Notes: generated from the sequence alone by a model not told the origin. A DNA stretch of 64,000 nt from Paenibacillus sp. DMB5 (GCF_001517085.1 NZ_LRAC01000147.1:1-64000), one strand, 5' to 3'; shown: positions 36,601 through 45,287, counted from the first letter of the stretch. Numbers and translations are program-made.

Positions 36601-39600
36601 TGCCTGTGAAATACTAATGAGTTCTGCAGGATCACTGGAAACCGCCGTTACCTCCGGTATGGCATTTCCGGACACAGTATACGTGTATTCATATTTGGCA
36701 GCATCGAAATTGGATGGCTGAATGCCGTCAATAAAGATGCTGTATGACGCTACCAGTTCAGGAGTCAGCGACAGCTGATCTGCGTACAGGATGTTGGCAT
36801 CCTTAGCATATACCGCCAGCACTACCTTGGCGGTGCCTGCCGGTTCGTCATAAGTAAACGGCCGGTTTGGCGTCTCATGCCAGTCTGCGACCTTAACATC
36901 TACCGGCTGGAAAGAGCTTAAAGTAAGCGGCCCGCCCTCCAGGATGCGTCCGGTAAACTTGCCATTGCTCCAGTAAGCCGGATCTCCAGCCTCACGGGCT
37001 GCATACGGCTCCGGCATGTCACGGCCATTGACCGGGGTTATGCCCAGCTGATTGCCGTTCTGGTCATAATACACCAGCGCAGCCTCCACATCACCGGGAT
37101 TCTCCGCGGGGAGATCATAGCTCTCAGGCCGGCTCACCATCGAAAGGAAATAGCCCTTGAAGTTATAGCTTTCGCCCTTGTTCAGCTTACCGGTCACATC
37201 CTGCCACATGCCGTCATACTGCCCGGCGGCATCGGTGCGTCCTGATATTTTTCCGGATCCGGCAACCTTCGAGGTGGCATTGTTTTTCAGATAACGGGAC
37301 AGGCCCGAATAGCTCTGGATGGTATCAGCCGTTAACGCCGGTCCAGTGACAGCCTGTTCAAAGGTTTCATTGTTGTAGCGCCCAGTGAACCAATACTCTG
37401 TATTGGAGGAGGTAGCTGTATCGAAGTCTCCATTCTGCAGAAGGTTCCCCGGGATGGATACTGTCGAATTATTGGCGGCAGCACTCCAGTCGGAATCGTT
37501 CGCTCCGAACAGGAAACGGTCAACGGTGATTGTACCCTCAGCTCCGTTCGGTTCGGCAACAATGTATAGATCCTTATGGCCGTAGGCGCTCAGATCACCC
37601 GTATCAACCATATCCTGATACTTGCCATACAAATCATTGGCCGGTACTGTAACTTCCGCTACACGCGTACCCTTGGACAGGACATCGGCTCCGCTGCTGA
37701 CTGCTGTGCCTACCGGAAGGACATAAGCGGCAAGCTTTCCTCCCTGCGCCGATTTCGTCTGGGCAGTCAGATACAGCAAATGCCTGCGGACAACACCCCC
37801 GTTAGCGGAGCCGTCGGCAAAATTCAGGTTTTTGTAGGCTAGATAACGGCCTTCAGCCAGTGTTACGGCTTCATTGGCCCGGCCTGCATTTCCCATACTG
37901 TCTCCCGGTACGCCGTTGTCATTTCCTTCTGCTTCCAGGGTAGAGAAAATATCCCGCTCTCCGTCAAGACCGCTGTATGTGGCGAATGTCCCTTGTGACG
38001 GAACGATGGTAACAATGCTGGCGGACGGGATGTCAATGACGAACTTGCCGTTCGTAACCGGAATGGTCGCAAGCTTTTTCATATTTTCGCTTCCTGAAGT
38101 ACGGAATACAGTTACACTATTGGTCCCCGCCGGAAAGTCCTTCAGGGTGAATTCAAGCGGCTGAATGCTGTCATCATTCTTGGCGTTGGAAACCGTAATG
38201 GAGTAATCATTGGTATTCGGGTTCTTGAACCCGGTAACATTGATATCAGCTGCCGGATTACGCGTCACATCAAACCGGACATCGCCGGGATTCATAAACC
38301 GGGAGAAATGCCCGTAGCCGTAAAAGCGCTTGAACAGGTGATATTCACCCGTTAATGTACTGATACGCCCAGGCTCCTGCTGAGAGTTGGTAGTGACGAA
38401 ACGGATCAGGTCGGAGCCGTCCGCACCGTTGCTATCCCACATGCTCCACCAGACAAAGCCGTTAAAGCCCGGATTGCTGTTGAACATATTGGTCATAAGA
38501 TTCGACCAGCGTACAGCGTCATTAATGTTCTGATTGCCGTACCGCTGAGTATAGGCACCGGCCGACCCGTCAGCAGTATCCTGATTCATGAACTCTGCCT
38601 GCCAAAGTTTATATTTGGTCAAATATTCCGGGTACTTGCTCCCGTCCCTTGAATAATCCAGCGGGCTCTGGGAAAAGTCACCGGTGTGATACAGTTTGTT
38701 CTCATCTGTCCCTATGCCGACCGTACCGTACAAGTGGGTCGTAAAGACGTCGAGATAAGGATTTTTATCGAGTGCATTGTCAGGGTCCGTCTGGGAGAAT
38801 ACTTCCCCTCCTCTGCTGAGCGACGCTCCGAGATTGGTACCGTCTACTGCGGCCAGCTGAGGAATGAAGTCTATCAGCTTGCCGTCAGGATTCTGGATAT
38901 CATAAAGGGCTCCGCCCGGCTGCATGGACTTCTTCAGAGTCGGGCCTATATAGCCGTTAATCAGCTCGGTTACATAGGAAGCGTTCCCGCCTGCAAGATC
39001 CACCTCGTTAAAGGGGTTGATATGTGTGATCGGAATTCCCCATTGCTCCCACATGCCGCGGATATAATTAACGAGATAATCGGCATAGGCCTGATAATAG
39101 ATTTTTACCGGCTTCCCGTCTATAGTAGCCGTATCGTTACGGATAATTTTGCTAGGATTATTAGTCGAAGACTGGCTCATCCAGTAAGGCACAGTCCAGG
39201 TACAGGCATAGAATTGCTTAACACCGTATTGCATGGCCTGCCGCATGGTCCAGACCTGATCCATATCGAACAGTTCTTTGCGGGTCCGCGGCGAATTCTT
39301 TATAACAACTGGAGCTGCCCCCGGCGCGCTTAGAAGATTGGTCGGGCCGCCGTCATCATTGCCGGCCGGCTGATTCCATGAAGGATAATCCCAGACGAAA
39401 TCCTGTACCGGTACCAGCGTACCGGGAGCATGCTCAGGTTCAACAGGCCAGATACTGTCGGTGTTGCCGTCATAGTAACGGTTCTCAGCTTCGATTTTAT
39501 ACCCGTATTGTCCTGCTGATCCCCGCATCGGAATCGCATTGCCTTCAACATCGAAGCCGGGTTTGCTGACATCTGCCAGCAGCCCTGTTAACGGGTTGAA

Positions 39601-39966
39601 CCCCGGACTGGCCGCAGTGGCTCCTGTAGTGGTCAGACCGCCGTTATCTCCGATAATGACCCGGACAATGTCATGGCCAGTGCCTTCCTTTTCACTGAAG
39701 GTCAAATCCAGCAGATGCCTGACCGTATCCTGATGACCGGCTGTGGCCAGCTGCAGCATATGGATGGAATCTGTATACGCATAAGCGGCCCCTACACCAT
39801 CCATCGTCTGGTAGGTCTTGTACCAGTCGGCGGTTACCTGTGCCGGGGCCGCTTCTGCCGCAGCAGCCTGAACCGGGTTGGAAAACGGCACCGGGACAAT
39901 AACGGACAGCGCCAGTGCACCGGCCATTGAAACCGCAAGTGTCTTTCTCCAGATCTTTTTCCTCAT
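33643..39966 (-). CDS. Giant SLH-anchored multimodular GH30-like glycanase (2107 residues)
   Basis: A signal peptide (about 1-35) leads a GH-A clan catalytic domain (about 44-665): acid/base E321 in THINPFNEVD, nucleophile E458 in YKLWQAEFMNQD, and YACTWTVPYWM resembling the GH30 SPPYWM motif. Next come a CBM6-like domain (about 670-815), a CBM4/9/22-like domain (about 838-1065), a cadherin-like sandwich (about 1070-1150), a concanavalin-like domain (about 1160-1345), a CBM22-like domain (about 1440-1585), three fibronectin-III domains (about 1588-1895), a PTPTP linker and SLH motifs (from about 1943). The third SLH motif is cut after GKAINPAGQ: one extra base near 33666 would restore TRAEAAVIIYRIQGM and a stop at 33617. 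It is thus a surface enzyme, co-regulated with the GH67 cluster by promoter similarity; glucuronoxylan is the likely substrate. Confidence 0.85.
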   Translation of the reverse strand: MRKKIWRKTLAVSMAGALALSVIVPVPFSNPVQAAAAEAAPAQVTADWYKTYQTMDGVGAAYAYTDSIHMLQLATAGHQDTVRHLLDLTFSEKEGTGHDIVRVIIGDNGGLTTTGATAASPGFNPLTGLLADVSKPGFDVEGNAIPMRGSAGQYGYKIEAENRYYDGNTDSIWPVEPEHAPGTLVPVQDFVWDYPSWNQPAGNDDGGPTNLLSAPGAAPVVIKNSPRTRKELFDMDQVWTMRQAMQYGVKQFYACTWTVPYWMSQSSTNNPSKIIRNDTATIDGKPVKIYYQAYADYLVNYIRGMWEQWGIPITHINPFNEVDLAGGNASYVTELINGYIGPTLKKSMQPGGALYDIQNPDGKLIDFIPQLAAVDGTNLGASLSRGGEVFSQTDPDNALDKNPYLDVFTTHLYGTVGIGTDENKLYHTGDFSQSPLDYSRDGSKYPEYLTKYKLWQAEFMNQDTADGSAGAYTQRYGNQNINDAVRWSNLMTNMFNSNPGFNGFVWWSMWDSNGADGSDLIRFVTTNSQQEPGRISTLTGEYHLFKRFYGYGHFSRFMNPGDVRFDVTRNPAADINVTGFKNPNTNDYSITVSNAKNDDSIQPLEFTLKDFPAGTNSVTVFRTSGSENMKKLATIPVTNGKFVIDIPSASIVTIVPSQGTFATYSGLDGERDIFSTLEAEGNDNGVPGDSMGNAGRANEAVTLAEGRYLAYKNLNFADGSANGGVVRRHLLYLTAQTKSAQGGKLAAYVLPVGTAVSSGADVLSKGTRVAEVTVPANDLYGKYQDMVDTGDLSAYGHKDLYIVAEPNGAEGTITVDRFLFGANDSDWSAAANNSTVSIPGNLLQNGDFDTATSSNTEYWFTGRYNNETFEQAVTGPALTADTIQSYSGLSRYLKNNATSKVAGSGKISGRTDAAGQYDGMWQDVTGKLNKGESYNFKGYFLSMVSRPESYDLPAENPGDVEAALVYYDQNGNQLGITPVNGRDMPEPYAAREAGDPAYWSNGKFTGRILEGGPLTLSSFQPVDVKVADWHETPNRPFTYDEPAGTAKVVLAVYAKDANILYADQLSLTPELVASYSIFIDGIQPSNFDAAKYEYTYTVSGNAIPEVTAVSSDPAELISISQADSAQGTAVVRFIKGEKVKTYRISFSTNELISFADGLPAGWEIMNPADPQHALSYNADGATIKTLKGDTEYPASHNMLQFPGSAEGNWTLTAKLIVDKPLNDSSMGENSQVGLGISRVSSGEFYRINARKVSANIKVNNSGKTGSTSFTNNTNQTNLSGVNYFLRIVKEGNVVQGYFSTNSGSSWTAMGSPSTYTPEFFKDAKVQLYGTNTSASTDFQVTFTNVNLLKTSDGAGGVSPDQLAVEEAAALIGTRITVPDTAGDDAAALKTKAQEYLNNHAELKALGVNAALAYQNEEFSLTLSKGSASVLISPLTITAGAKALRDFEDQTLQGFMPKGSAGVTLTPVKEANHTPGGAYALKVTGRTAHSDGPSVHVKDMVKTGNAYKASVWVKLIEPASAQLKLTALVNAAAPYYISLSTQTVSTTGDWVKLEGTYRYLHDDVTIYVESPNSATASYYIDDFRFEAAVPPVWGEGSKLEPSDLTSTGVTLSWPAAADEAGVTGYRIYTGADSDPVTVNGDELTVSGAVYRYQLTGLLPNTLYTFKVEAGNAAGNWSTDGPSVTVTTLPTSDTTPPVWQEGSTLEATGVTDTELTLTWSATATDESGISAYRITNGVDDKPVTVTDAVYTETVSGAVYHYQVKGLIPDTRYTFTVEAGDTGGNWSTGGPSISAATLPSADTAPPSWPAGSKLEASGITTSGLTLTWTSAADDKSVTGYKIYRGAEEIAALPGTAQRYEVSGLSPGTGYVFTVQAGDAAGNWSTDGPGLTVTTLSNSGGPSGPVTTPTPTPTPTPTPSTAPGTATPPPSATPAPVPSSGFKDIDDKYSWASEAIDALYAKGVIKGTSETAFSPGKNITRADFVVLLVRALGLEAVAGSNFADVSQGAYYYEALGTARKLGIINGTDGNNFNPKGEISRQDMMVIAARALKAVNKLSASGSAGDLSSFTDGAKVAKYAVDSVAALIKEEIVQGDGKAINPAGQPPEQKRL

Positions 39967-39992
39967 TCTGCGTGTTCCTCCTTAGGTATTTT

Positions 39993-40007
39993 TGTATACG
40001 CTTACAT
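39993..40007. promoter_or_regulatory. CcpA cre site in the SLH-GH30 leader
   Basis: Minus-strand ATGTAAGCGTATACA matches all 15 positions of WTGNAANCGNWNNCW. It lies between the -10 (40019-40024) and the start codon, where CcpA would block elongation or clearance. Confidence 0.75.
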
Positions 40008-40018
40008 CGCCTTTCCTG

Positions 40019-40087
40019 GTTATAGCTTATCAATTCAAAAATGGAATTTGTATGAGAGCAATGCACGAAACATTATAAAATAACACT
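40019..40087 (-). promoter_or_regulatory. Activator-type promoter of the SLH-GH30 gene, shared with the GH67-cluster SBP
   Basis: -10 TATAAC (40019-40024, minus strand) has no good -35. From 40031 outward the plus strand reads CAATT..ATGGAA..TATGAG..ATGCACGA..ATT.TAAAAT..CAC. The same blocks, in the same order and almost the same spacing, lie upstream of the SBP at 55246. Confidence 0.65.
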
Positions 40088-40306
40088 GTAATGCTTTAAA
40101 TTTGCACAAAAAAAACACCCTTTACCTTACAACGGGAAAACCATAGGTTTCTTCCGGCGCAGTACAAAGAAGTGCGATCCCCTGTAATTCTTCCAAATTT
40201 CTATTTTTTACGCAGAAAACCCCGGTCTGCACGCCGCATTTATACGCGGGGTTTACAAACCGGGATTTTCAGAAATCCGAAATATGCAATTAAAGGGCTA
40301 TTTCAC
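40088..40306. other. Rest of the intergenic region between SLH-GH30 and xynC
   Basis: No credible gene. It holds an A-rich stretch (40107-40120), the CATAGGTTTCTTCC region without a clear signal, and the terminator of xynC at 40217-40254, which can form an alternative hairpin (CCCGGT 40221-40226 / ACCGGG 40260-40265). Confidence 0.4.
40217..40254 (-). terminator. Terminator of xynC
   Basis: AAACCCCG/CGGGGTTT stem; on the minus strand it is followed by TTTTC. It lies about 50 bp after the xynC stop. An overlapping alternative stem exists. Confidence 0.6.
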
Positions 40307-41977
40307 TTAATTTAGCGTGACCGTAATGCTGTCTATATTAGGACCTTCAGTACCGGTAGTGACCACTTTGAGCGTATTGATCCCGACGTTCATTCCAACT
40401 TGAATCGTTTTCTCGCCCCAGGTTGTCCAGCTTCCCGTTGCTGCAAATGCGAGATTGCTGATCACCTTGGTTCCATTTACATAGACATCCAGGTTTCTCG
40501 TGCCGGACTCCAGTGCATAACGGAATTTCACATTTTTGCTGCTGGCAGTTGCACAGTAGATATTGTTCCACTGAATGGCGGCATCCGTTGCTGCATTAAA
40601 ATTGACGTATCCGCTCCCGTTATAGCCGGAGTTAATTGTTTCTGTTACTGCAGCAGTCAAGGTTGTACCTGTTTCCGCTTCGTAAGTGGTTCCGGTGCTG
40701 CCGCTGCCGCTTCCCAGTGCAGCTACAAAGGTGGTTACACTCTGGGCAGGCAGTTGGGCTGTAAACGCATTGTTGGACACATTGATTGCAGCTCCTGCAG
40801 CAACCTTTCTGGTCGCATCGGTAACCCATGGGGATACGCTTGAAGCTGTCCCGTTCTGCAGGACAAAGTTCTGATTAACCGCCGAGGTGCCTTTGTTAAT
40901 GGCTACAATGACAACCTTGTTGTCTCCCTTGTAAGCCGAGGTGTACACATTTGTATCCGGATTCTTTGTTGCGTCAACTCTTACATATCCCGGACGGATG
41001 AATTTGGAGAACTGGGCCATACTGTCCCCGCGTTTGCTGATTGTGCCGTCCTCATTCATCGGGCCGTATTGGCGGCGGATGTACCACCACACATACGCCT
41101 GGAAATCCGCTTCGGCCATTGCATTATGCATATGGTAAGCGACTTCCAGTGCCTCAGGCCACAGGTTGGCCGAATTGTTATTGCTGTTGGGATAGTACAC
41201 CTCCGTCATCCACAGCTCCTTCCCTGCCCCTTTTTGCTTAAACAGCGGGTAAGGGAAATTGCTGAACGAGGTGCCATAAGTATGTGCACCCAGAATATCC
41301 ATATTGGCAAGCGCCTGCGGGTCATTCAGAATCGGGTCGGACATATTTTTGAGATAGGAGAAGGATTCGGGAGCGATAACCCGGCAATTGATGGACCCTG
41401 CATTTTCTTTCATGAACTTAAGCATTTCTTCAGGTGTCCACCAGGTCCAGGTATGGGCATAATCCGGTTCATTCTGCACAGAAATCGCGTAGAGGTCTAC
41501 TCCGTTGTTCTTCATGTAGGTCACAAAGTCATTAAGATGCTGCGCATAGGCAGCATACTTGTCATACCGGAGCCGTTTGGCTGACTCGCCGTTGCGGGTA
41601 AAGGTCTCTGTCATGTCACTTGGAGGATTCCAGGGCGACGCGAAGACTATCGCACCTTTGGCAATAGCGGCTTTTGCCGTGTCCACTTCCCTGTACCAGT
41701 TATCCTTATTCTCATCGACATAAATTCGCAGAACAGAGAAGCCCAGCTGGTTCGCCCCATTGCCGAACGCGGTTTCTCTTTGCGCAGGCGTCAGATCTCC
41801 AATCCAGGCCGGAAGATTGATTCCCCCAAAACCGCGGATGACTTGCTTCTCTGCCGACAAATTAACAATGACATCACTTGCTGCCGACACTTTGGGTGGC
41901 GCAGGAACCAGTACTGCCGTCAGTACAGTTACAGCTGCCAGGAAGGTACACATTGATTTTTTTACACCAGTTAACAT
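40307..41977 (-). CDS. xynC: GH30_8 glucuronoxylanase with C-terminal CBM6/35 module
   Basis: 556 residues. Signal peptide about 1-33 (ending VSAAS). The GH30 catalytic domain has acid/base E170 (AISVQNEPDYAHTW) and nucleophile E259 (KELWMTEVYYPNS). The WWYIRRQYGPM segment supplies the Arg/Tyr residues that in subfamily 8 recognise the methylglucuronate branch, so it cuts xylan next to such branches. From about 432, TYEAETGTTLTAAVTETINSGYNGSGYVNF opens a CBM6/35 beta-sandwich. The ATG follows AGGAGATGGATAA. Products are aldouronates, the expected cargo of the transporter at 50-55 kb. A perfect cre site lies 110 bp upstream. Confidence 0.93.
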   Translation of the reverse strand: MLTGVKKSMCTFLAAVTVLTAVLVPAPPKVSAASDVIVNLSAEKQVIRGFGGINLPAWIGDLTPAQRETAFGNGANQLGFSVLRIYVDENKDNWYREVDTAKAAIAKGAIVFASPWNPPSDMTETFTRNGESAKRLRYDKYAAYAQHLNDFVTYMKNNGVDLYAISVQNEPDYAHTWTWWTPEEMLKFMKENAGSINCRVIAPESFSYLKNMSDPILNDPQALANMDILGAHTYGTSFSNFPYPLFKQKGAGKELWMTEVYYPNSNNNSANLWPEALEVAYHMHNAMAEADFQAYVWWYIRRQYGPMNEDGTISKRGDSMAQFSKFIRPGYVRVDATKNPDTNVYTSAYKGDNKVVIVAINKGTSAVNQNFVLQNGTASSVSPWVTDATRKVAAGAAINVSNNAFTAQLPAQSVTTFVAALGSGSGSTGTTYEAETGTTLTAAVTETINSGYNGSGYVNFNAATDAAIQWNNIYCATASSKNVKFRYALESGTRNLDVYVNGTKVISNLAFAATGSWTTWGEKTIQVGMNVGINTLKVVTTGTEGPNIDSITVTLN

Positions 41978-42086
41978 TTATCCATCTCCTCACAGAATAT
42001 GTCACTGCATCAATGAAACCTGTACCACCTCCCGTCTATTGAAGCGGCTTTCCTATGCACTAGCTTGTCTATAATTCTTGCAGCAC

Positions 42087-42101
42087 TTGCAAGCGCTTCC
42101 T
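42087..42101. promoter_or_regulatory. CcpA cre site between xynC and the AraC gene
   Basis: TTGCAAGCGCTTCCT matches all 15 positions of WTGNAANCGNWNNCW. It sits about 110 bp upstream of both divergent starts and can repress either. Confidence 0.75.
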
Positions 42102-42208
42102 TATAATGTATTATAATAGTTATTAGTGTTATATTCCTTGCAATAGAACAAATGAATATTGCGTGAATGCCACATATTCCATATATTTCAAGAAAAGGAT
42201 TGGATGCG

Positions 42209-43120
42209 ATGCTGCAGGATACCGGCCACATTTTTTCACCGATCAGGGAAGAGATGATTTGCTTTCACAATACGTCCACGACAGAGCTGATCGATCCGAC
42301 GCTGCCTTATCACCGTCATGATGCTTACGAGGTTTATCTCTTCCTAAGGGGCAATTCACTAATGTATCTTGAACAATCCTGCTACAAGCTGGTGCCTGGA
42401 GATTTAATCATTATCAGCCCGGGCGAGCTGCACCGGTGTATCTGCCTGGATACCCAGACGTATGAGCGGATCGGATTGAATATCAAAAGAACCGCACTGG
42501 AAAAGCTATCAAGTGCCCGTACCAGCCTGGCCTCCTGTTTCGAGACTCACGCTTTTGGACAGAACAATCTGACCCGGCTTACGCAGGAGCAAATGGTATT
42601 TTACACCGGATTAGCTGAACAACTGATCAGCTGCCTAAGCTCGGAAGAATATGGACAGGATGTTCTCGCTGAAGCCTACGCAACCCAGCTGCTTGTATTC
42701 ATCAACACCCTTTACCGCTCCTCGACGCATAGTCCGGACAATATCATGCCCGACTTGGTCAGCAATACAATGTCCTATATCAAAAGCCATCTGGCTGAAG
42801 ATATTAATTCCGGATGTTTGGAGCAGGAGTTTCATTACAGCAGCAAATATATCAGCCGTCTATTCAGAGAGCATACCGGACTTACGATACGCTCTTATAT
42901 CATTGACCAGCGAATATCGCTCGCCAAAAGCCATCTCGCCGCCGGCAAATCCGTTGCGGAGGCCTGCGGGCTCTCCGGATTCAGCGATTATGCCAATTTC
43001 ATCCGCAGCTTCAAGAAGACAGCAGGCATCTCCCCCGGAAAATATAAAACCAATATGCATTCGGACCGGTACCGGAATGAAGCTGCCGCGGCGGCCGGCA
43101 GAATTAAAAGATGGAGCTGA
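42209..43120 (+). CDS. AraC family transcriptional regulator (paralogue 1)
   Basis: 303 residues from MLQDTGHIF. The cupin domain has PYHRHDAYEVYLFLRGN and GDLIIISPGELHR; the AraC domain (about 195-290) ends GFSDYANFIRSFKKTAGISPGKY. It is clearly paralogous along its whole length to the regulator at 45288-46145. The two paralogues flank the 663-residue gene at 43162, this one converging on it. It is divergent from xynC. The start is ambiguous: ATG 42209 has AAAAGGA 12 nt upstream, while a TTG nearer that site (42197) is also possible. Confidence 0.9.
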   Translation: MLQDTGHIFSPIREEMICFHNTSTTELIDPTLPYHRHDAYEVYLFLRGNSLMYLEQSCYKLVPGDLIIISPGELHRCICLDTQTYERIGLNIKRTALEKLSSARTSLASCFETHAFGQNNLTRLTQEQMVFYTGLAEQLISCLSSEEYGQDVLAEAYATQLLVFINTLYRSSTHSPDNIMPDLVSNTMSYIKSHLAEDINSGCLEQEFHYSSKYISRLFREHTGLTIRSYIIDQRISLAKSHLAAGKSVAEACGLSGFSDYANFIRSFKKTAGISPGKYKTNMHSDRYRNEAAAAAGRIKRWS

Positions 43121-43161
43121 CCCGTGACCGGGCAGTTCCATCCGTCAATCAGGGAGAACGA

Positions 43162-45153
43162 TTACTTGGCGTCCGCTTCCCAATAATCTCCGACCAGACC
43201 TTCTAATACGCTGCCGGCGGCCCAGGGCATCAGACAGAACCAGGTGCTCGCGGGCGAACCGTCGCTGTAGGTTTCCGTTAACAGCCCTTCAGAATGACAA
43301 AACCGTTCGGACATCCAGCCTCTTTTGCCATAATCAAATTCGTTATCGTAGCGGTTATAGGTCTGGCAGCCCCAGCCCACTGTATCCAGCATCCGTTGCC
43401 GGACATAAGGATCATCACGCTGCTGTACATAGTAATAGAGTTCATCAACAAGATTGCCGGACATCGGATGAATATGCGGATTGGCAACGGAAGTCACACT
43501 CCCCCCGCAGCTGGACCAGCCAATTGTACTTAACGGAGGCACCTTAACCGGTGAGTTGTAAGCAAATTTGAAGCTGAATTCATAATCGATCGCATCTCTC
43601 ATATGCTCCAGAAACAGTTCTTCCCCGGTTATCGCATGCAGAAATCTGACAGCCTTCATATAGGCCAGAATGCCTTCTGAATCTGCCGCCTTATCCGCAT
43701 CAAGCGGAGCCCCGTAGCATTCCATCCGCTTCACGTAAGCTTCGTAGTAGTGCTTCTCGCTATGCTTCAGGCCTTCAAGACAGGTATTGTCTCCGGTAAG
43801 CCAGCTGTAGTAGGCCATAGCAGCCATACACCATACCCCGCCGAAGGAATCATACTCAAGTCCGGCACCGGTTTTCTCCGACAGAATGGCGGGATATTCC
43901 CCGTCTGTGTTTTTACTTTTTTCCAGTATAGGCAGTACCTTGCTGACAAAAAGCATCCAATCCTCATGCTGGACATTTTTGATTTTTTTCTCAAATTCAT
44001 ACGCCTTCATAATATAAAATAATGCCTGTGCACACAGGTAGGCAGAATGTCCCGGCGTACGCATTCCGTCAAACCACCAGCCGGATATACTCCATTTCCC
44101 GTCCTGATAGGCCTCGTAGGGAAGCCCGGAATCCGGGTTCAGACTATTCGTGATAATGTTCCTGATACAGGAAAGGGCCTGCTCGCGCATGGGCTCCTCT
44201 TCAAGCCTCAGTGCAGCCATCAGGACCGGAACAGCTGCGGTCAGACCGCTCGTCCAGCTGATCGAGATTATTTTATTATAGCGGTAGCCGCCCTTCTCCT
44301 TGTCCTCATAGACAAAGGTGGAATAGCTCCGGTCCCCGGGCAGCCATGCATCCTGATAAATCGCTTTCGACAGGTCAGCTGCGGCTGTCCGGATATCGCT
44401 CCCCTGTCTCGGTGGCTGGTGATAACGGAAATAGATCTCCTTCAGCGCAAGGTTAATACCGAGCTCCGACCCGGCTTCATATGCATACAGCTCCAATGTG
44501 AATTCCACTTCTTCGCCGGCAGCCAGCTCAAAGCAATTGTTATCCAGAGCCGCCCGTTCTTGTACCAGCCGTGATTTGATGAACAGCAGCGGAGCATTCT
44601 CATAACCCAGCGTATACCCGACGGTTCCTTTGGCAAGCGAGCACGTGAAGCCGCCATACTGGTAGAACTCACCCGAAAGCTCAGGCTTCCACTCTGTTTT
44701 GACCCCATCCCTAAAGATAAAATAAGGGCTGGCGCAAAGACCGTATACGAAGCCGTTGTCAAAGGCAAAAGCCGCCGGATGGGATAACCGGTCGCTGCGC
44801 ACCATCCACCAAGGGGAAGAAGGGCGTGAAGGCTTGCCTTCCCTCAGCCTGGGGAATTCATTCGGAACATTCTGCGGGGCTTCACCGCGGTTTCGCCCGT
44901 ACATAAAGGCCGGCAGGAAGAATCGCGGATTCTGTTTGGGAAAAGGGAGCTCAACATGAATGACTCCCGACCATGCAGCGCCGGAAACGTTACTGACCCG
45001 CACCCGGGCCTGTACCGGGTCTGCCGCACTGCCGGTTCCGCCTGTAACGGTCACAGATGTACTTAGTCCGTGCCTGTCCTGCTCCGTATAATCCGGCTCA
45101 TCCCGAAATTTGCTTCTTGCTGTTATTACTAGCTCCACAACAACACGCTCCAT
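43162..45153 (-). CDS. Unrecognised 663-residue protein, probable (alpha/alpha)-barrel carbohydrate-active enzyme
   Basis: I cannot assign a family. No signal peptide is seen, so it is probably cytoplasmic. The N-terminal ~230 residues look like beta-sandwich (VTVTGGTGSAADPVQARVRVSNVSG; GVIHVELPFPKQNPRFFLPAFM), and the rest is rich in amphipathic helices with recurrent aromatic and small residues (RTPGHSAYLCAQALFYIMKAYEF; FGGVWCMAAMAYYSWLTGD; AYMKAVRFLHAITGEELFLEHM), as in six-hairpin glycosidases and lyases. The segment LPGDRSYSTFVYEDKEKGG and the conserved-looking Trp/Asp/Glu in FDGMRTPG and AGLEYDSFGG could be active-site parts. Its placement between two AraC paralogues in a xylan locus suggests a glycosidase acting on imported oligosaccharides (inference). 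Confidence 0.7.
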   Translation of the reverse strand: MERVVVELVITARSKFRDEPDYTEQDRHGLSTSVTVTGGTGSAADPVQARVRVSNVSGAAWSGVIHVELPFPKQNPRFFLPAFMYGRNRGEAPQNVPNEFPRLREGKPSRPSSPWWMVRSDRLSHPAAFAFDNGFVYGLCASPYFIFRDGVKTEWKPELSGEFYQYGGFTCSLAKGTVGYTLGYENAPLLFIKSRLVQERAALDNNCFELAAGEEVEFTLELYAYEAGSELGINLALKEIYFRYHQPPRQGSDIRTAAADLSKAIYQDAWLPGDRSYSTFVYEDKEKGGYRYNKIISISWTSGLTAAVPVLMAALRLEEEPMREQALSCIRNIITNSLNPDSGLPYEAYQDGKWSISGWWFDGMRTPGHSAYLCAQALFYIMKAYEFEKKIKNVQHEDWMLFVSKVLPILEKSKNTDGEYPAILSEKTGAGLEYDSFGGVWCMAAMAYYSWLTGDNTCLEGLKHSEKHYYEAYVKRMECYGAPLDADKAADSEGILAYMKAVRFLHAITGEELFLEHMRDAIDYEFSFKFAYNSPVKVPPLSTIGWSSCGGSVTSVANPHIHPMSGNLVDELYYYVQQRDDPYVRQRMLDTVGWGCQTYNRYDNEFDYGKRGWMSERFCHSEGLLTETYSDGSPASTWFCLMPWAAGSVLEGLVGDYWEADAK

Positions 45154-45188
45154 TCTGCTTCATGCCACAAAGCACTTGTATTTATCAA

Positions 45189-45202
45189 CCTAACATGTTA
45201 GG
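45189..45202. promoter_or_regulatory. Perfect 14-bp palindrome in the divergent promoter region
   Basis: CCTAACATGTTAGG is centred between the 663-residue gene (start 45153) and the AraC gene (start 45288). It is followed 3 bp later by TTGACA (45206-45211). A candidate operator. Confidence 0.5.
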
Positions 45203-45287
45203 ATATTGACATTTTAAAGTACCTTCAGCGAATAATCATTGCGGTTTCCGCAGTATTTATTGCGCGAACAGATCAGGAGGCTGCAAA

